Assembly (NCBI RefSeq): GCF_901875635.1
Contig: NZ_CABFMN010000096.1
Span: 1-58,571 of the forward strand
Source: Xylophilus ampelinus
Lineage (GTDB): Bacteria > Pseudomonadota > Gammaproteobacteria > Burkholderiales > Burkholderiaceae_C
Length of the DNA stretch: 58,571 nucleotides
Direction: 5' to 3'
Part shown: positions 25,821 to 37,842 of the stretch, piece after piece
Numbering within the stretch: the first letter of the stretch is position 1
Layout: each line of letters opens with the position of its first letter
Notes under the pieces: generated by a model
Database searches by the model: none
Seen by the model: only the letters and a program-made list of their open reading frames with translations
Told to the model about the DNA's origin: nothing
Translations under genes and position numbers: made by a program

Positions 25821-26285
25821 ATGAGCGATGCCAACCCGCCGCGCCTGTACCTCGAAGACCTCCACGTCGGCGATCGCTTCACCAGCAGCGAGCATGCCCT
25901 CGATGCCGCGCAGATCATTGCCTTCGCGCGCGAATTCGATCCCCAGCCCTTCCACACCGACCCGGAGAAGGCCGCGCACACCTTCTTCCGAGGCCTGGCC
26001 GCGAGCGGCTGGCACACGGCGGCGCTGACGATGAAGCTGCTGGTCGAGAGCGGCATTCCGCTGGCCGAAGGCATCATCGGCTCCGGCGGCGAAGTCGCCT
26101 GGCCGCAACCCACGCGGCCGGACGACGTGCTGCACGTGGAGAGCGAGGTGATGGAGATCATCCCTTCGCGCTCCAAGCCCGAGCGCGGCATGGTCGTGAT
26201 GCGCTGCGAAACGCGCAACCAGCGCGGCGAAGTGCTGCAGCGCTTCTCGCCGAAGCTTGTGGTATCGCGCCGGCCGAAGGCCTGA
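25821..26285 (+). CDS. MaoC-family (R)-hydratase-like protein
   Basis: This 154-residue single hot-dog domain protein is of the MaoC type. LYLEDLHVGDRFTSSEHALD opens it, and FAREFDPQPFHTDPEKAAHT holds the hydratase Asp/His pair (DPQPFH); GLAASGWHTAALTMKLLVES and GSGGEVAWPQPTRPDDVLHV complete the fold. It probably hydrates an enoyl-CoA. It lies 67 bases downstream of the thiolase gene in the same direction and is likely under the same TetR operator. Confidence 0.9.
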   Translation: MSDANPPRLYLEDLHVGDRFTSSEHALDAAQIIAFAREFDPQPFHTDPEKAAHTFFRGLAASGWHTAALTMKLLVESGIPLAEGIIGSGGEVAWPQPTRPDDVLHVESEVMEIIPSRSKPERGMVVMRCETRNQRGEVLQRFSPKLVVSRRPKA

Positions 26286-26297
26286 GGTTTCTCAGGC
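26280..26297. other. Hairpin spanning two convergent stop codons
   Basis: GCCTGAG-GTTT-CTCAGGC contains the MaoC stop and reaches the DUF455 stop. There is no T-tract, so termination would be weak or factor-assisted. Confidence 0.35.
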
Positions 26298-27110
26298 AGG
26301 TCGCTGCAGTGCTTCCAGTTCGGCGTCGCTGAACCCCGCCTTCGCCCGCGCCTCGAGGTTGAAGGGCGGCTTCAGCCGCGGTGCCTCGTGGCGGCGGTAC
26401 AGCACGCGGTAGTGCGCCAGCGGCTCGAGCCCCTCGCGCGCGCACAGCCAGGCGTACCAGCGGTTGCCGATGGCCACGTGCCCGATCTCGTCGCGCAGGA
26501 TGAGGTCCAGGATCTCCACCGCGCGCAGTGCATCGGGTGTGTTCACCCGCCGCAGCTTGGCCTGGATGAGCGGCGTGGCGTCCAGCCCGCGCGCCTCCAG
26601 CGTGCGTGGCACCAGCGCCATGCGTGCGACCACGTCGTCCTTCGTTTTCTCGCACATGGTCCACAGGCCGTCGTGGCCGGGAAAGTCGCCGTAGCGCCAG
26701 CCCATCGTCTGCAGGTGATCGTGGATCAGCGTGAAGTGGTACGCCTCCTCGTCGGCCACACGCAGCCAGTCGCGGTAGTAGGCCTCAGGCATGCCGTCGT
26801 AACGCCACATCGCGTCGAGCGCGAGATTGATGGCGTTGAACTCGATGTGGCAGATCGAATGGACCAGCGCGGCGCGGCCTTCGTCGGTGAAGGGCGAGCG
26901 GGTGGGCACCTCGGTGGCCGACACGCGCACGGGCCGCGCCGGCCGGCCGGGCACGCCAAGGTCGTCGCCAGCGCTGCGCATGGCCTCGCTCCACGTCTTG
27001 TCTGCTATCGATTCGATAGCTGCTTGCGCCCACAGGGCGCGCGTTGCGGCCACTTTTTCTTCATGATCGGTGAGGCGGAGCGCATGCAGGGCACGCAGGC
27101 GGGGGTGCAT
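26292..27110 (-). CDS. Ferritin-like DUF455 protein
   Basis: This 272-residue protein belongs to the ferritin-like DUF455 family of carboxylate-bridged diiron proteins of unknown reaction. Likely metal ligands lie in HSICHIEFNAINLALDAMW, RVADEEAYHFTLIHDHL and LDLILRDEIGHVAIGNRW. Residues about 15-37 (HEEKVAATRALWAQAAIESIA) are encoded by a dispersed repeat copy in antisense orientation, near the N-terminus where the family normally has a short helical region. It converges on the MaoC gene. Related diiron proteins act in tRNA or cofactor oxidation, but no substrate can be assigned here. Confidence 0.88.
   Translation of the reverse strand: MHPRLRALHALRLTDHEEKVAATRALWAQAAIESIADKTWSEAMRSAGDDLGVPGRPARPVRVSATEVPTRSPFTDEGRAALVHSICHIEFNAINLALDAMWRYDGMPEAYYRDWLRVADEEAYHFTLIHDHLQTMGWRYGDFPGHDGLWTMCEKTKDDVVARMALVPRTLEARGLDATPLIQAKLRRVNTPDALRAVEILDLILRDEIGHVAIGNRWYAWLCAREGLEPLAHYRVLYRRHEAPRLKPPFNLEARAKAGFSDAELEALQRPA
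27004..27065 (+). repeat. Two-hairpin dispersed repeat, copy D (inside DUF455 gene)
   Basis: It opens GCTATCGATTCGATAGCTGC (perfect first palindrome), then GCGCCC-N3-GGGCGC (perfect second hairpin), and ends CACTTTTTCTTCATGA. It lies antisense to the gene and is read in the phase GCT ATC GAA. Confidence 0.85.
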
Positions 27111-27113
27111 CCC

Positions 27114-27119
27114 TACAAT
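27114..27119 (+). promoter_or_regulatory. Candidate -10 box of the gamma-carbonic anhydrase gene
   Basis: TACAAT followed by TCTAGGGA would start transcription near 27126, giving a leader of about 78 bases. Confidence 0.45.
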
Positions 27120-27203
27120 TCTAGGGATCGCATCGCCGATGGCCCTGCGCCCCTGCCGCAGGCGCTTTCATCCCCCCTCATCCGAACACGCTGGAGACAC
27201 CCC

Positions 27204-27728
27204 ATGGCCCTGTATGAACTCGACGGCGTCGCGCCGCAACTCGCCGCCGGCGCCTGGGTGGCCGACAGCGCCCAGGTCATCGGCAACGTGAAGATGGACG
27301 TGGACAGCAGCGTGTGGTTCGGCGCCGTGCTGCGAGGCGACACCGAGACGCTGACCATCGGCCGCAACAGCAACATCCAGGACCTGTCGGTGCTGCACGC
27401 CGACGTCGGTTGCCCGCTGACCATCGGCGAGAACGTGACGGTGGGCCACCAGGTCATGCTGCACGGCTGCACGATCGGCGACAACTCGCTCATCGGCATC
27501 CAGGCGGTGGTCTTGAACAACGCAAGGATCGGCCGCAACTGCATCGTCGGCGCCGGCAGCGTGGTGACGGAGGGCAAGGAGTTTCCGGACAACTCCCTCA
27601 TCATCGGCGCGCCCGCCAAGGTGGTGCGCACGCTCGACGAGGCCGCCGCCGCCAAGCTGCGCCAGAGCGCGGAGCATTACGTGGACAACGCCCGGCGCTT
27701 CGCCTCGGGCCTGAAAAAGATCGCTTGA
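27204..27728 (+). CDS. Gamma-carbonic anhydrase-like hexapeptide-repeat protein
   Basis: This 174-residue left-handed beta-helix protein is of the gamma-class carbonic anhydrase/YrdA family. Hexapeptide repeats run from VIGNVKMDVDSSVWFGAVLR through IGRNSNIQDLSVLHADVG and IGENVTVGHQVMLHGCTIGD to IGAPAKVVRTL. The three histidines expected to bind the metal are visible in LHAD, VGHQV and MLHGC. It is a homotrimer in known relatives; true anhydrase activity varies across the family. It is followed by hslO after a GC-rich repeat region, and TACAAT at 27114 may be its -10. Confidence 0.92.
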   Translation: MALYELDGVAPQLAAGAWVADSAQVIGNVKMDVDSSVWFGAVLRGDTETLTIGRNSNIQDLSVLHADVGCPLTIGENVTVGHQVMLHGCTIGDNSLIGIQAVVLNNARIGRNCIVGAGSVVTEGKEFPDNSLIIGAPAKVVRTLDEAAAAKLRQSAEHYVDNARRFASGLKKIA

Positions 27729-27786
27729 ATGAAGGTCACTCGCTGCTTCTCCCCCGTTTCCCTTCTCAAGGCACCCGCGGAACCGG

Positions 27787-27846
27787 CTGGGCCGGGCCGC
27801 TGGGTGCGCCCCCTCGAGGGGGAGCGCCGAGGGCGCATGGGGGTGT
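27787..27846 (+). repeat. GC-rich repeat family 2, copy K
   Basis: The gap between the gamma-carbonic anhydrase gene and hslO contains the core CGAGGGGGAGCGC (27815-27827), preceded by CCCCCT and followed by GAGGGCGCATGGGGG. The core recurs at 34920 and, inverted, at 30565. Confidence 0.5.
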
Positions 27847-27852
27847 AAGGCG

Positions 27853-28839
27853 ATGTCCGAACTGCATACCTTTCTTTTCGACGGCCTTCCCGTGCGCGGC
27901 ATGGTGGTGAGGCTCGACCAGGCCTGGCAAGAGGTGTTGGCGCGCCGCGCCTCCAACACCCACACAGGCGCCTACCCGCAGCCGGTGGCTGAGCTGCTGG
28001 GCGAGATGACGGCCGCTGCCACGCTGATGCAGGCCAACATCAAGTTCAAGGGCTCGCTGATCCTGCAGATCTTCGGCGACGGGCCGGTCAAGGTCGCGGT
28101 GGCCGAGGCGCAGCCCGACCTGGGCGTGCGCACCACGGCCAGCGTGGTCGGCGAGATCGCGGCCGATGCGGGCTTGCCCGAGCTCGTCAACGTGAACAAC
28201 AAGGGTCGCTGCGCCATCACGCTCGACCCCAAGGACCGGCTGCCCGGCCAGCAGCCCTACCAGGGCGTGGTGCCGCTTTTCGGCGACCGCGGCGAGAAGC
28301 TCGGCAAGCTCAGCGACGTGCTGCAGCACTACATGCTGCAGAGCGAGCAGCTCGACACCACGCTGGTGCTGGCGGCCGACGACAAAGTGGCGGCCGGCCT
28401 GCTGATCCAGCGCCTTCCGGTGACCGGCGAGGGCAACCTCGCTGGCGGCACGGCGCGCGCCAACGAAGACGACATCGGCCTGAACGAGGACTACAACCGC
28501 ATCGCCACGCTGGCGGCCAGCCTGACGCGGGAGGAGCTGCTCACGCTGGATGTCGAGACCATCCTGCGGCGCCTTTTCTGGGAAGAGAAGCTGCTGCGCT
28601 TCGAGCCGCGCAGCGGCATGCTGGGCCCGCATTTCGCCTGCACCTGCAGCCGCGAACGCGTGACCAACATGCTGCGCGGCCTGGGCCGGGACGAGGCCGA
28701 GAGCATCCTGGCCGAGCGCGGCAACATCGAGGTGGGGTGCGACTTCTGCGGCAAGCAGTACCGCTTCGACCCGGTCGATGCGGCGCAGATCTTCACCTCG
28801 CCGGGCGACCAGATGCCGGGCAGCAGCGTCGTGCAGTGA
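27853..28839 (+). CDS. hslO: Redox-regulated chaperone Hsp33
   Basis: Hsp33 is a holdase activated by oxidation and unfolding. This 328-residue protein has the N-terminal domain (LFDGLPVRGMVVRLDQAW, LLGEMTAAATLM, KFKGSLILQIFGDGPVKV) and a C-terminal zinc redox switch with CTCSRERV and CDFCGKQY, the CxC-Xn-CxxC pattern, near residues 261-302. Length is slightly above the usual 290-300. ATG 27853 is used. It converges on the NadR-type kinase gene. Confidence 0.95.
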   Translation: MSELHTFLFDGLPVRGMVVRLDQAWQEVLARRASNTHTGAYPQPVAELLGEMTAAATLMQANIKFKGSLILQIFGDGPVKVAVAEAQPDLGVRTTASVVGEIAADAGLPELVNVNNKGRCAITLDPKDRLPGQQPYQGVVPLFGDRGEKLGKLSDVLQHYMLQSEQLDTTLVLAADDKVAAGLLIQRLPVTGEGNLAGGTARANEDDIGLNEDYNRIATLAASLTREELLTLDVETILRRLFWEEKLLRFEPRSGMLGPHFACTCSRERVTNMLRGLGRDEAESILAERGNIEVGCDFCGKQYRFDPVDAAQIFTSPGDQMPGSSVVQ

Positions 28840-28858
28840 AGCAGCGCCGGCAGGGCGC

Positions 28859-29536
28859 TCAGGCGTTGCGGCCAGCCAGCAGGTCGGTGAACAGGCGGTG
28901 CTCGCAGCCCGGGTCGGAGCACTTCTCGCAGGGCCAGATCCACCCCTGAGATTCAGAGCCTTTTCGGCCTGCAACGCCCGTCGGCTCTGCGCGATCAGCT
29001 ATGGAATTGATAGCGTTCCAGGCGTTGGCGAGCCGTTCCGGGCCGCTGCCGTGCACGACCGTGTAGGGCACGCCGCCGCGCGCCAGGGCCGCGCGAACCA
29101 GTCCGTCCACCGGCTCGCGCACGTGGGGCCCATCGCGCTGCAGGCCGTCGGCCACCCACGGCAGGTCGAGCGCGGTGAGCAGGGTGACGGTGCAGCGCCG
29201 CTGGGCCGCGAGCGCGGCGTCGTAGAGCGAGGTGTCGCCGAACAGCAGGTCGCTGTAGACGGCCGTCATGAGGGCGGTGGTGTCGGCCACGGCGACGCCG
29301 CCCGCCGCCGCCGCGGCGATGCGGCGCGTCTGCTCGTCGGCGATGGCGGCTTGCTCGTCGGGCCGCGGCGTTCGGCCTTCGCGGTCGCACCACTCGCGCA
29401 GGTACTCGCCCACGAGGCTGGCCCCGATGCCGCGCGCCTGCAGGCGTGCCGCGAGGGCGCGGGCCAGTTCGGTCTTGCCGGTGCTCTCGGCACCGAGCAC
29501 GGCGATCACGCAGCCGGTGGGCAGACGGGGCGTCAT
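28859..29536 (-). CDS. NadR-type nicotinamide riboside kinase-like ATPase with Cys-rich tail
   Basis: This 225-residue P-loop protein resembles the ribosylnicotinamide kinase domain of NadR. Walker A is VLGAESTGKTELARALA (about residues 12-28), with LVGEYLREWCDREGR, VADTTALMTAVYSDLLFGD and LLTALDLPWVADGLQRDGP. It overlaps pnuC by ATGA, which imports nicotinamide riboside, so phosphorylation of NR to NMN is the likely job. Residues about 180-200 (AINSIADRAEPTGVAGRKGSE) come from repeat copy E, followed by PCEKCSDPGCEHRLF, a Cx2Cx4CxH array that could bind zinc. No separate adenylyltransferase or regulator domain is present. Confidence 0.85.
   Translation of the reverse strand: MTPRLPTGCVIAVLGAESTGKTELARALAARLQARGIGASLVGEYLREWCDREGRTPRPDEQAAIADEQTRRIAAAAAGGVAVADTTALMTAVYSDLLFGDTSLYDAALAAQRRCTVTLLTALDLPWVADGLQRDGPHVREPVDGLVRAALARGGVPYTVVHGSGPERLANAWNAINSIADRAEPTGVAGRKGSESQGWIWPCEKCSDPGCEHRLFTDLLAGRNA
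28952..29014 (-). repeat. Two-hairpin dispersed repeat, copy E (inside NadR-type kinase gene)
   Basis: Read on the minus strand it opens GCTATCAATTCCATAGCTGA, continues TCGCGC...GGGCGTTGCAGGC and ends AAAAGGCTCTGAA. It is sense to the gene, in the phase GCT ATC AAT. Confidence 0.78.
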
Positions 29537-30177
29537 GCCGTTCGTGCGGCAGCCGCAGGCAGCGTGGGCAGGCGCCGGCGCCAGGCGACATAGCCCGCCA
29601 CGCTGAGCGCGGCGAACACGGCGTACAGGCCCACCGTGAGCCACAGCCCCTTGTGCACGAAAAGGCCGACGCTGACGACATTGACGGCCAGCCACACGCC
29701 CCAGTTCTCGATGAACTTGCGCGCGAGCAGCACCTGGCCGACCACGCTGAGCGCAGTGACGAAGCCATCGGACCAGGGCACGTCGGTGTCGGTGAAGCGG
29801 TGCAGGAAAAGGGCCAGGGCCGGCCATAGCAGCGCCGCGGCGCCTGCGGCGGCGAGCCAGCCGCGCGTCGAAAGCCGCGCCACATGCAGGCTGCTGCCGT
29901 CGGCGCGGTGCCCGCGCAGCCACTGGAACCAGCCCCAGGCGGCCATCACGGCGAAGAAGACCTGCAGACTGGCGTCGCCGTAGATGCGGTGCGCCGCGAA
30001 CACGCCCACGTAAAGCAGCGAGCTGAGCATCGCCAGCGGCCAGCCCCAGTGGATCTCGCGCATGTTGCACGCGACCATGGCCAGCGCCAGCATCGCGGCG
30101 ACCAGTTCGAGCCAGGAGGCCGGAGCACCGCCGATATGGAAGGCGGGAGCGGCCAGGAGGTCGAGCAGCCAGGTCAT
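29533..30177 (-). CDS. pnuC: Nicotinamide riboside transporter PnuC
   Basis: PnuC is a 214-residue SWEET-like facilitator for nicotinamide riboside, with about seven membrane helices. LELVAAMLALAMVACNMREI, HWGWPLAMLSSLLYVGVFAA, LQVFFAVMAAWGWFQWLRG and KFIENWGVWLAVNVVSVGLF (the NxW-W region) are characteristic. It overlaps the NadR-type kinase gene by four bases, giving a salvage operon in which kinase trapping drives uptake. A long hairpin separates it from ftsB and may control read-through. Confidence 0.92.
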   Translation of the reverse strand: MTWLLDLLAAPAFHIGGAPASWLELVAAMLALAMVACNMREIHWGWPLAMLSSLLYVGVFAAHRIYGDASLQVFFAVMAAWGWFQWLRGHRADGSSLHVARLSTRGWLAAAGAAALLWPALALFLHRFTDTDVPWSDGFVTALSVVGQVLLARKFIENWGVWLAVNVVSVGLFVHKGLWLTVGLYAVFAALSVAGYVAWRRRLPTLPAAAARTA

Positions 30178-30206
30178 GATGGAAGGGCGTGCTGGCCGTG
30201 GTCGGG

Positions 30207-30239
30207 GTGAACGGTACGCGCGCGGCGCGTAGCGTTCAC
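30207..30239 (-). promoter_or_regulatory. Long hairpin between ftsB stop and pnuC start
   Basis: GTGAACGGTACGCGC and GCGCGTAGCGTTCAC pair at 14 of 15 positions around a 3-base loop. The hairpin covers the ftsB stop and lies 30 bases before pnuC. No T-tract follows, so it is not a standard terminator; attenuation, processing or protein binding are options. Confidence 0.5.
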
Positions 30240-30514
30240 TTGGCGATCTGCACGAGGATCTCGTTGGGCTTGACCATGCCCAGTTCCTGCCGCGCGCGCT
30301 CCTCGACCATCTCGATGCCCTCCTTGAGGTCGTTCACCTCGGATTCGAGCCGCTCGTTGGCGACCTGCGCCTTGGCGTTCGCCTCTTTCTGGTCGTTGAG
30401 CTTTTTCTGCAGCTGGGCCACCTCGGGCACGCTCCCGCGCCCGGTCCACAGCTGGAACTGCAACAGCACCAGCAAGAGGACCAGGACGATCGGAACGACG
30501 AAACGGGAGCGCAT
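30236..30514 (-). CDS. ftsB: Cell division protein FtsB
   Basis: FtsB is a 92-residue bitopic divisome protein that complexes with FtsL and FtsQ. A short cytoplasmic N-terminus, one membrane helix (VVPIVLVLLLVLLQFQLWTG) and a periplasmic coiled coil (VAQLQKKLNDQKEANAKAQV onward, then EERARQELGMVKPNEI) match the family. It is downstream of eno, the usual place in proteobacteria. Confidence 0.95.
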   Translation of the reverse strand: MRSRFVVPIVLVLLLVLLQFQLWTGRGSVPEVAQLQKKLNDQKEANAKAQVANERLESEVNDLKEGIEMVEERARQELGMVKPNEILVQIAK

Positions 30515-30522
30515 GGCCCGTC

Positions 30523-30620
30523 AGGGGGCGATGCGGCCGCGGCCGGACCGCCGCAAGGCGGGCCGCGCCTCCCCCTCGGCGGGCGGCGCAGCACGCGAAG
30601 CGGCAAGCCGGGGGGCTGGC
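30523..30620 (-). repeat. GC-rich repeat family 2, copy M
   Basis: The gap between eno and ftsB contains the core CGAGGGGGAGGCGC on the minus strand (30565-30578), flanked by GC-rich arms (GGCGGGCCGCGCC / GGACCGCCGC). It resembles copies K and L. Confidence 0.45.
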
Positions 30621-30621
30621 A

Positions 30622-31908
<1,287 letters not shown>

Positions 31909-31958
31909 TCAGTGGCTCTCCAGTTTTTTGAAATCGGTGTGCAGCGGGGTGACGGCGT

Positions 31959-32249
31959 TCACAGGCCTTCGACCGCGATCATGTTCATGATGGCCGCGCC
32001 GGCACGCGCATCGCGGGCCTTGCGGTATTCCTCGGTCTCGTAGAAAGCCTTGGCCTTCTCGAAGCTGGCGAACTTCAGCAGCACGACGCGCTTGGGCTGC
32101 CATTCGCCTTCCAGCGGCTGCACTTCACCGCCCCGCACGCACACCTCGGCGCCGTGCGCTTGCATGGCTGCGGAGGACAGCTTCTTGTACTCCTCGTACT
32201 GCGTGGGGTTGGTGACGTCGACGTAGGCGATGACGTAGCCGCTGGACAT
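31959..32249 (-). CDS. DUF1330 family protein
   Basis: This 96-residue protein has the ferredoxin-like DUF1330 fold: SSGYVIAYVDVTNPTQYEEY, EVCVRGGEVQPLEGEWQPKR and VVLLKFASFEKAKAFYETEE followed by YRKARDARAGAA. The function is unknown. It lies between kdsA and eno, 30 bases after the kdsA stop and 50 before eno, so it has probably been added to this conserved transcript. Confidence 0.9.
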   Translation of the reverse strand: MSSGYVIAYVDVTNPTQYEEYKKLSSAAMQAHGAEVCVRGGEVQPLEGEWQPKRVVLLKFASFEKAKAFYETEEYRKARDARAGAAIMNMIAVEGL

Positions 32250-32279
32250 GGATGGGTCTCCGGGGAGTCGGTGGATGGA

Positions 32280-33137
32280 TCAGGCGTCGAAGGCGTTCTC
32301 GAGGAAGCCGTTCTTCTTGGTGATGCGGTCGAGCGCGACGAGCGTCTCGAGCAGCGCCTTCATGTGCTTGAGCGGCACCGCGTTGGGCCCGTCGGACAGC
32401 GCCTTGTTCGGATCGGGGTGCGTCTCCATGAAGAGGCCCGCCACGCCCACGGCGACGGCCGCGCGCGAGAGCACCGGCACGAACTCGCGCTGGCCGCCCG
32501 AGCTGGTGCCCTGGCCGCCCGGCAGCTGCACGGAATGGGTGGCGTCGAAAACCACCGGCGCGCCGGTCTCGCGCATGATCGCCAGGCCGCGCATGTCCGA
32601 GACGAGGTTGTTGTAGCCGAAGCTCGCGCCCCGTTCGCAGGCCATGAAGCTGTCTTCGGGCAGGCCCTTTTCCTTGGCCGCCGCACGCGCCTTGTCGATC
32701 ACGTTCTTCATGTCGTGCGGCGCGAGGAACTGGCCCTTCTTGATGTTCACCGGCTTGCCCGACTGCGCGGCGGCGCGGATGAAGTCGGTCTGGCGGCACA
32801 GGAAGGCGGGCGTCTGCAGCACGTCGACCACCTTGGCGGCTTCGGTGATGTCGTCCTCGGAGTGCACATCGGTCAGCACCGGCAGGGCCAGCTCGCGTTT
32901 GACCTTGGCGAGGATTTCCAGGCCCTTCTCACGGCCCGGGCCGCGAAAGCTCGTGCCCGACGAACGGTTGGCCTTGTCGAAGCTGCTCTTGAAGATGAAG
33001 GGGATGCCCAGCGAGGCCGTGATCTCCTTCAGCGTGCCCGCGGTGTCGAGCTGCAACTGTTCGGACTCGACCACGCAGGGTCCGGCGATGAGAAAGAAGG
33101 GCTGGTCGAGGCCGACGTCGAAACCGCAGAGTTTCAT
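32280..33137 (-). CDS. kdsA: 2-dehydro-3-deoxyphosphooctonate aldolase (KDO-8-phosphate synthase)
   Basis: KdsA condenses phosphoenolpyruvate with arabinose 5-phosphate to KDO-8-phosphate for lipopolysaccharide. This 285-residue TIM barrel has [71 protein letters not shown] and [17 protein letters not shown]. It follows pyrG by 17 bases, the standard order. Confidence 0.97.
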   Translation of the reverse strand: MKLCGFDVGLDQPFFLIAGPCVVESEQLQLDTAGTLKEITASLGIPFIFKSSFDKANRSSGTSFRGPGREKGLEILAKVKRELALPVLTDVHSEDDITEAAKVVDVLQTPAFLCRQTDFIRAAAQSGKPVNIKKGQFLAPHDMKNVIDKARAAAKEKGLPEDSFMACERGASFGYNNLVSDMRGLAIMRETGAPVVFDATHSVQLPGGQGTSSGGQREFVPVLSRAAVAVGVAGLFMETHPDPNKALSDGPNAVPLKHMKALLETLVALDRITKKNGFLENAFDA

Positions 33138-33154
33138 GTGCGCTTCCTGCCGGA

Positions 33155-36213
<3,059 letters not shown>

Positions 36214-36217
<4 letters not shown>

Positions 36218-36669
36218 ACCCCGACTGGAACACCCCGCCCGGCGGCGACTTCGCCCGCTACGTGGAGCAGCTCACGGCGCGCTCCCTGCGGCAGGTGAGC
36301 GCGCCGCAGTCGCACGAGCATCAGATGGATGTCGGTATGGGCGAGAGCGTCCCGGCGCCGCCGGCGCGCGCCCCTGTCTCGCCGGCAGCGACTGCCGGAT
36401 CGACGGCCGCCCGGCCAGCCGGCAACGACGGCGCCATGCGCGGCCTCGCGCGTTCGCTGGCCATCGGCTGGGCCGCCCTGTTGCTGGTGCTGCTCAGCAG
36501 CGGCGCCACCGTCGCCGCCCTGGGCGTCTTCGTCGCCGGGCTGTGGGCCGGCTTCCAGCTGCGGCGCTGGCTGCTGCCACCGGGTGGCGCGGCCGGGCTC
36601 AAGGCGGCACTCGAGGACATGGCGCGGCAGCAGGCCGCGCAGAACCGACAAGGAAAGAAGAAACCATGA
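36214..36669 (+). CDS. Small membrane protein between coaBC and dut
   Basis: This 151-residue protein of unknown function has a hydrophilic N-terminal half ([20 protein letters not shown], then a Pro/Ala-rich stretch) and two adjacent hydrophobic segments ([20 protein letters not shown] and [20 protein letters not shown]), ending in a basic Gln/Lys tail. It overlaps coaBC and dut by ATGA at both ends, so all three are translationally coupled. The family is not recognised. Confidence 0.8.
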
Positions 36670-37112
36670 AGATCGACGTGCGCGTGCTCGACGCCCGCAT
36701 GAAGGACGAACTGCCGCGTTATGCCACGCCCGGCAGCGCCGGCCTGGACCTGCGGGCCTGCCTGGCCGAGCCCCTGAGCCTGGCGCCCGGCGCCTGCGAA
36801 CTGGTCGGCACCGGGCTGGCGATCCACCTGGCCGATCCCGGCTACGCCGCGCTGATCCTGCCGCGCTCGGGCCTGGGCCACAAGCATGGCATCGTGCTGG
36901 GCAACCTCGTGGGCCTGATCGACAGCGACTACCAGGGCGAACTCAAGATCAGCGCCTGGAACCGCAGCCAGACCGCCTTCGTCATCCAGCCCATGGAACG
37001 CCTGGCCCAGCTGGTGGTCGTGCCCGTCGTTCAGGCGCGGTTCAACCTGGTCGATGCCTTCGCGCCCACCGAGCGGGGTGAGGGCGGCTACGGCTCCACC
37101 GGCACGCGCTGA
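36666..37112 (+). CDS. dut: Deoxyuridine 5'-triphosphate nucleotidohydrolase
   Basis: dUTPase hydrolyses dUTP to dUMP, keeping uracil out of DNA. This 148-residue trimeric-type enzyme has all five motifs: [50 protein letters not shown] and [11 protein letters not shown]. The ATG overlaps the preceding stop (ATGA), with AAGGAAAG upstream. The coaBC-dut arrangement is widespread in proteobacteria. Confidence 0.97.
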   Translation: MKIDVRVLDARMKDELPRYATPGSAGLDLRACLAEPLSLAPGACELVGTGLAIHLADPGYAALILPRSGLGHKHGIVLGNLVGLIDSDYQGELKISAWNRSQTAFVIQPMERLAQLVVVPVVQARFNLVDAFAPTERGEGGYGSTGTR

Positions 37113-37149
37113 ACGCGCCTCGTTGCAACTGTGAGGGCCGGGTAAAGGG

Positions 37150-37187
37150 TTGAACCCGGTCAGGTACGGCGTATCTGAGATCTCAGA
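37150..37187 (+). promoter_or_regulatory. Promoter-like pair with a perfect 14-bp palindrome
   Basis: TTGAAC (37150-37155) and TATCTG (37172-37177) are spaced 16 bp. The -10 overlaps TCTGAGATCTCAGA (37174-37187), a perfect palindrome that could be an operator for the downstream glycine-zipper lipoprotein gene. Confidence 0.4.
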
Positions 37188-37276
37188 ATGTTGGACCTGT
37201 CATCGCCCGGCGTGCGCGGGCGTTGAAGGAGCAACAGCAGCCAGCGAGCGCACCGCTCGCCTCGAGGAGCCTTCAC

Positions 37277-37786
37277 ATGCAACGCCTGACCCGCATCCTG
37301 TCGATCACCGCCGCCGCCGTGGCGGTTTCCATGCTCACCGCGTGCGTGGCGCCCGCGCCGGTCTACTACCAGCAGTCGAGCTATCCCTACCAGCCTGCGC
37401 AGCCGGCCTACCCGGCCGGCTATGGCGCCGATCCGTATGTCGAGCTGGGCCATGTGGCCAACATCGAGGTCATCCAATCGCAGACGCCCGGCTACGGCAC
37501 CTCGGGCGGCGGCGCGGTGGCCGGCGGCGTCATCGGCGGGGTGGTAGGCAACCAGTTCGGCCGCGGCAACGGGCGCGCAGCGGCCACGGCGCTGGGCTTG
37601 ATCGGCGGCGCCCTGCTGGGCAACACGATCGAGGCGCAGAACAACGCGCCGCGCGTTTACCAGAGTTACCGCGTCTCGGTGCAGACCGACAACGGCGCCT
37701 ACCGCGCCTTCGATGTGCCGAGCCCGGGCGACCTGCGCATCGGCGACCGCGTTCGCATCGACAACGGGCAGATATCGCGCTACTGA
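37277..37786 (+). CDS. Glycine-zipper 2TM outer-membrane lipoprotein (SlyB/Pcp-like)
   Basis: This 169-residue lipoprotein has signal ILSITAAAVAVSMLTAC (lipobox LTAC), a Tyr/Pro-rich region, the conserved VANIEVIQSQTPGYGTSGGG and a glycine-zipper pair (AVAGGVIGGVVGNQFGRGNG, then AATALGLIGGALLGN), followed by a soluble domain (YRVSVQTDNGAYRAFDVPSP). This matches the SlyB-like envelope-stress lipoproteins. GAGGAG precedes ATG 37277. A palindrome sits in its presumed promoter and a bidirectional terminator follows. Confidence 0.88.
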   Translation: MQRLTRILSITAAAVAVSMLTACVAPAPVYYQQSSYPYQPAQPAYPAGYGADPYVELGHVANIEVIQSQTPGYGTSGGGAVAGGVIGGVVGNQFGRGNGRAAATALGLIGGALLGNTIEAQNNAPRVYQSYRVSVQTDNGAYRAFDVPSPGDLRIGDRVRIDNGQISRY

Positions 37787-37795
37787 GCGCCATGC

Positions 37796-37825
37796 AAAAA
37801 AGCCGGGCTCGACCCGGCTTTTTTT
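37796..37825. terminator. Bidirectional rho-independent terminator
   Basis: AGCCGGG-N5-CCCGGCT is flanked by an A-run and a T-run (TTTTTTT). It serves the glycine-zipper gene on the plus strand and slyD on the minus strand. Confidence 0.92.
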
Positions 37826-37842
37826 GGCTCGCTCCAACCGCC

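Noticed and set aside
28843..28859. AGCGCC-N5-GGCGCT hairpin between hslO and the NadR-type kinase gene as a terminator
   Set aside because: The stem is only 6 bp with no T-tract on either strand, so it is within expectation for this base composition.
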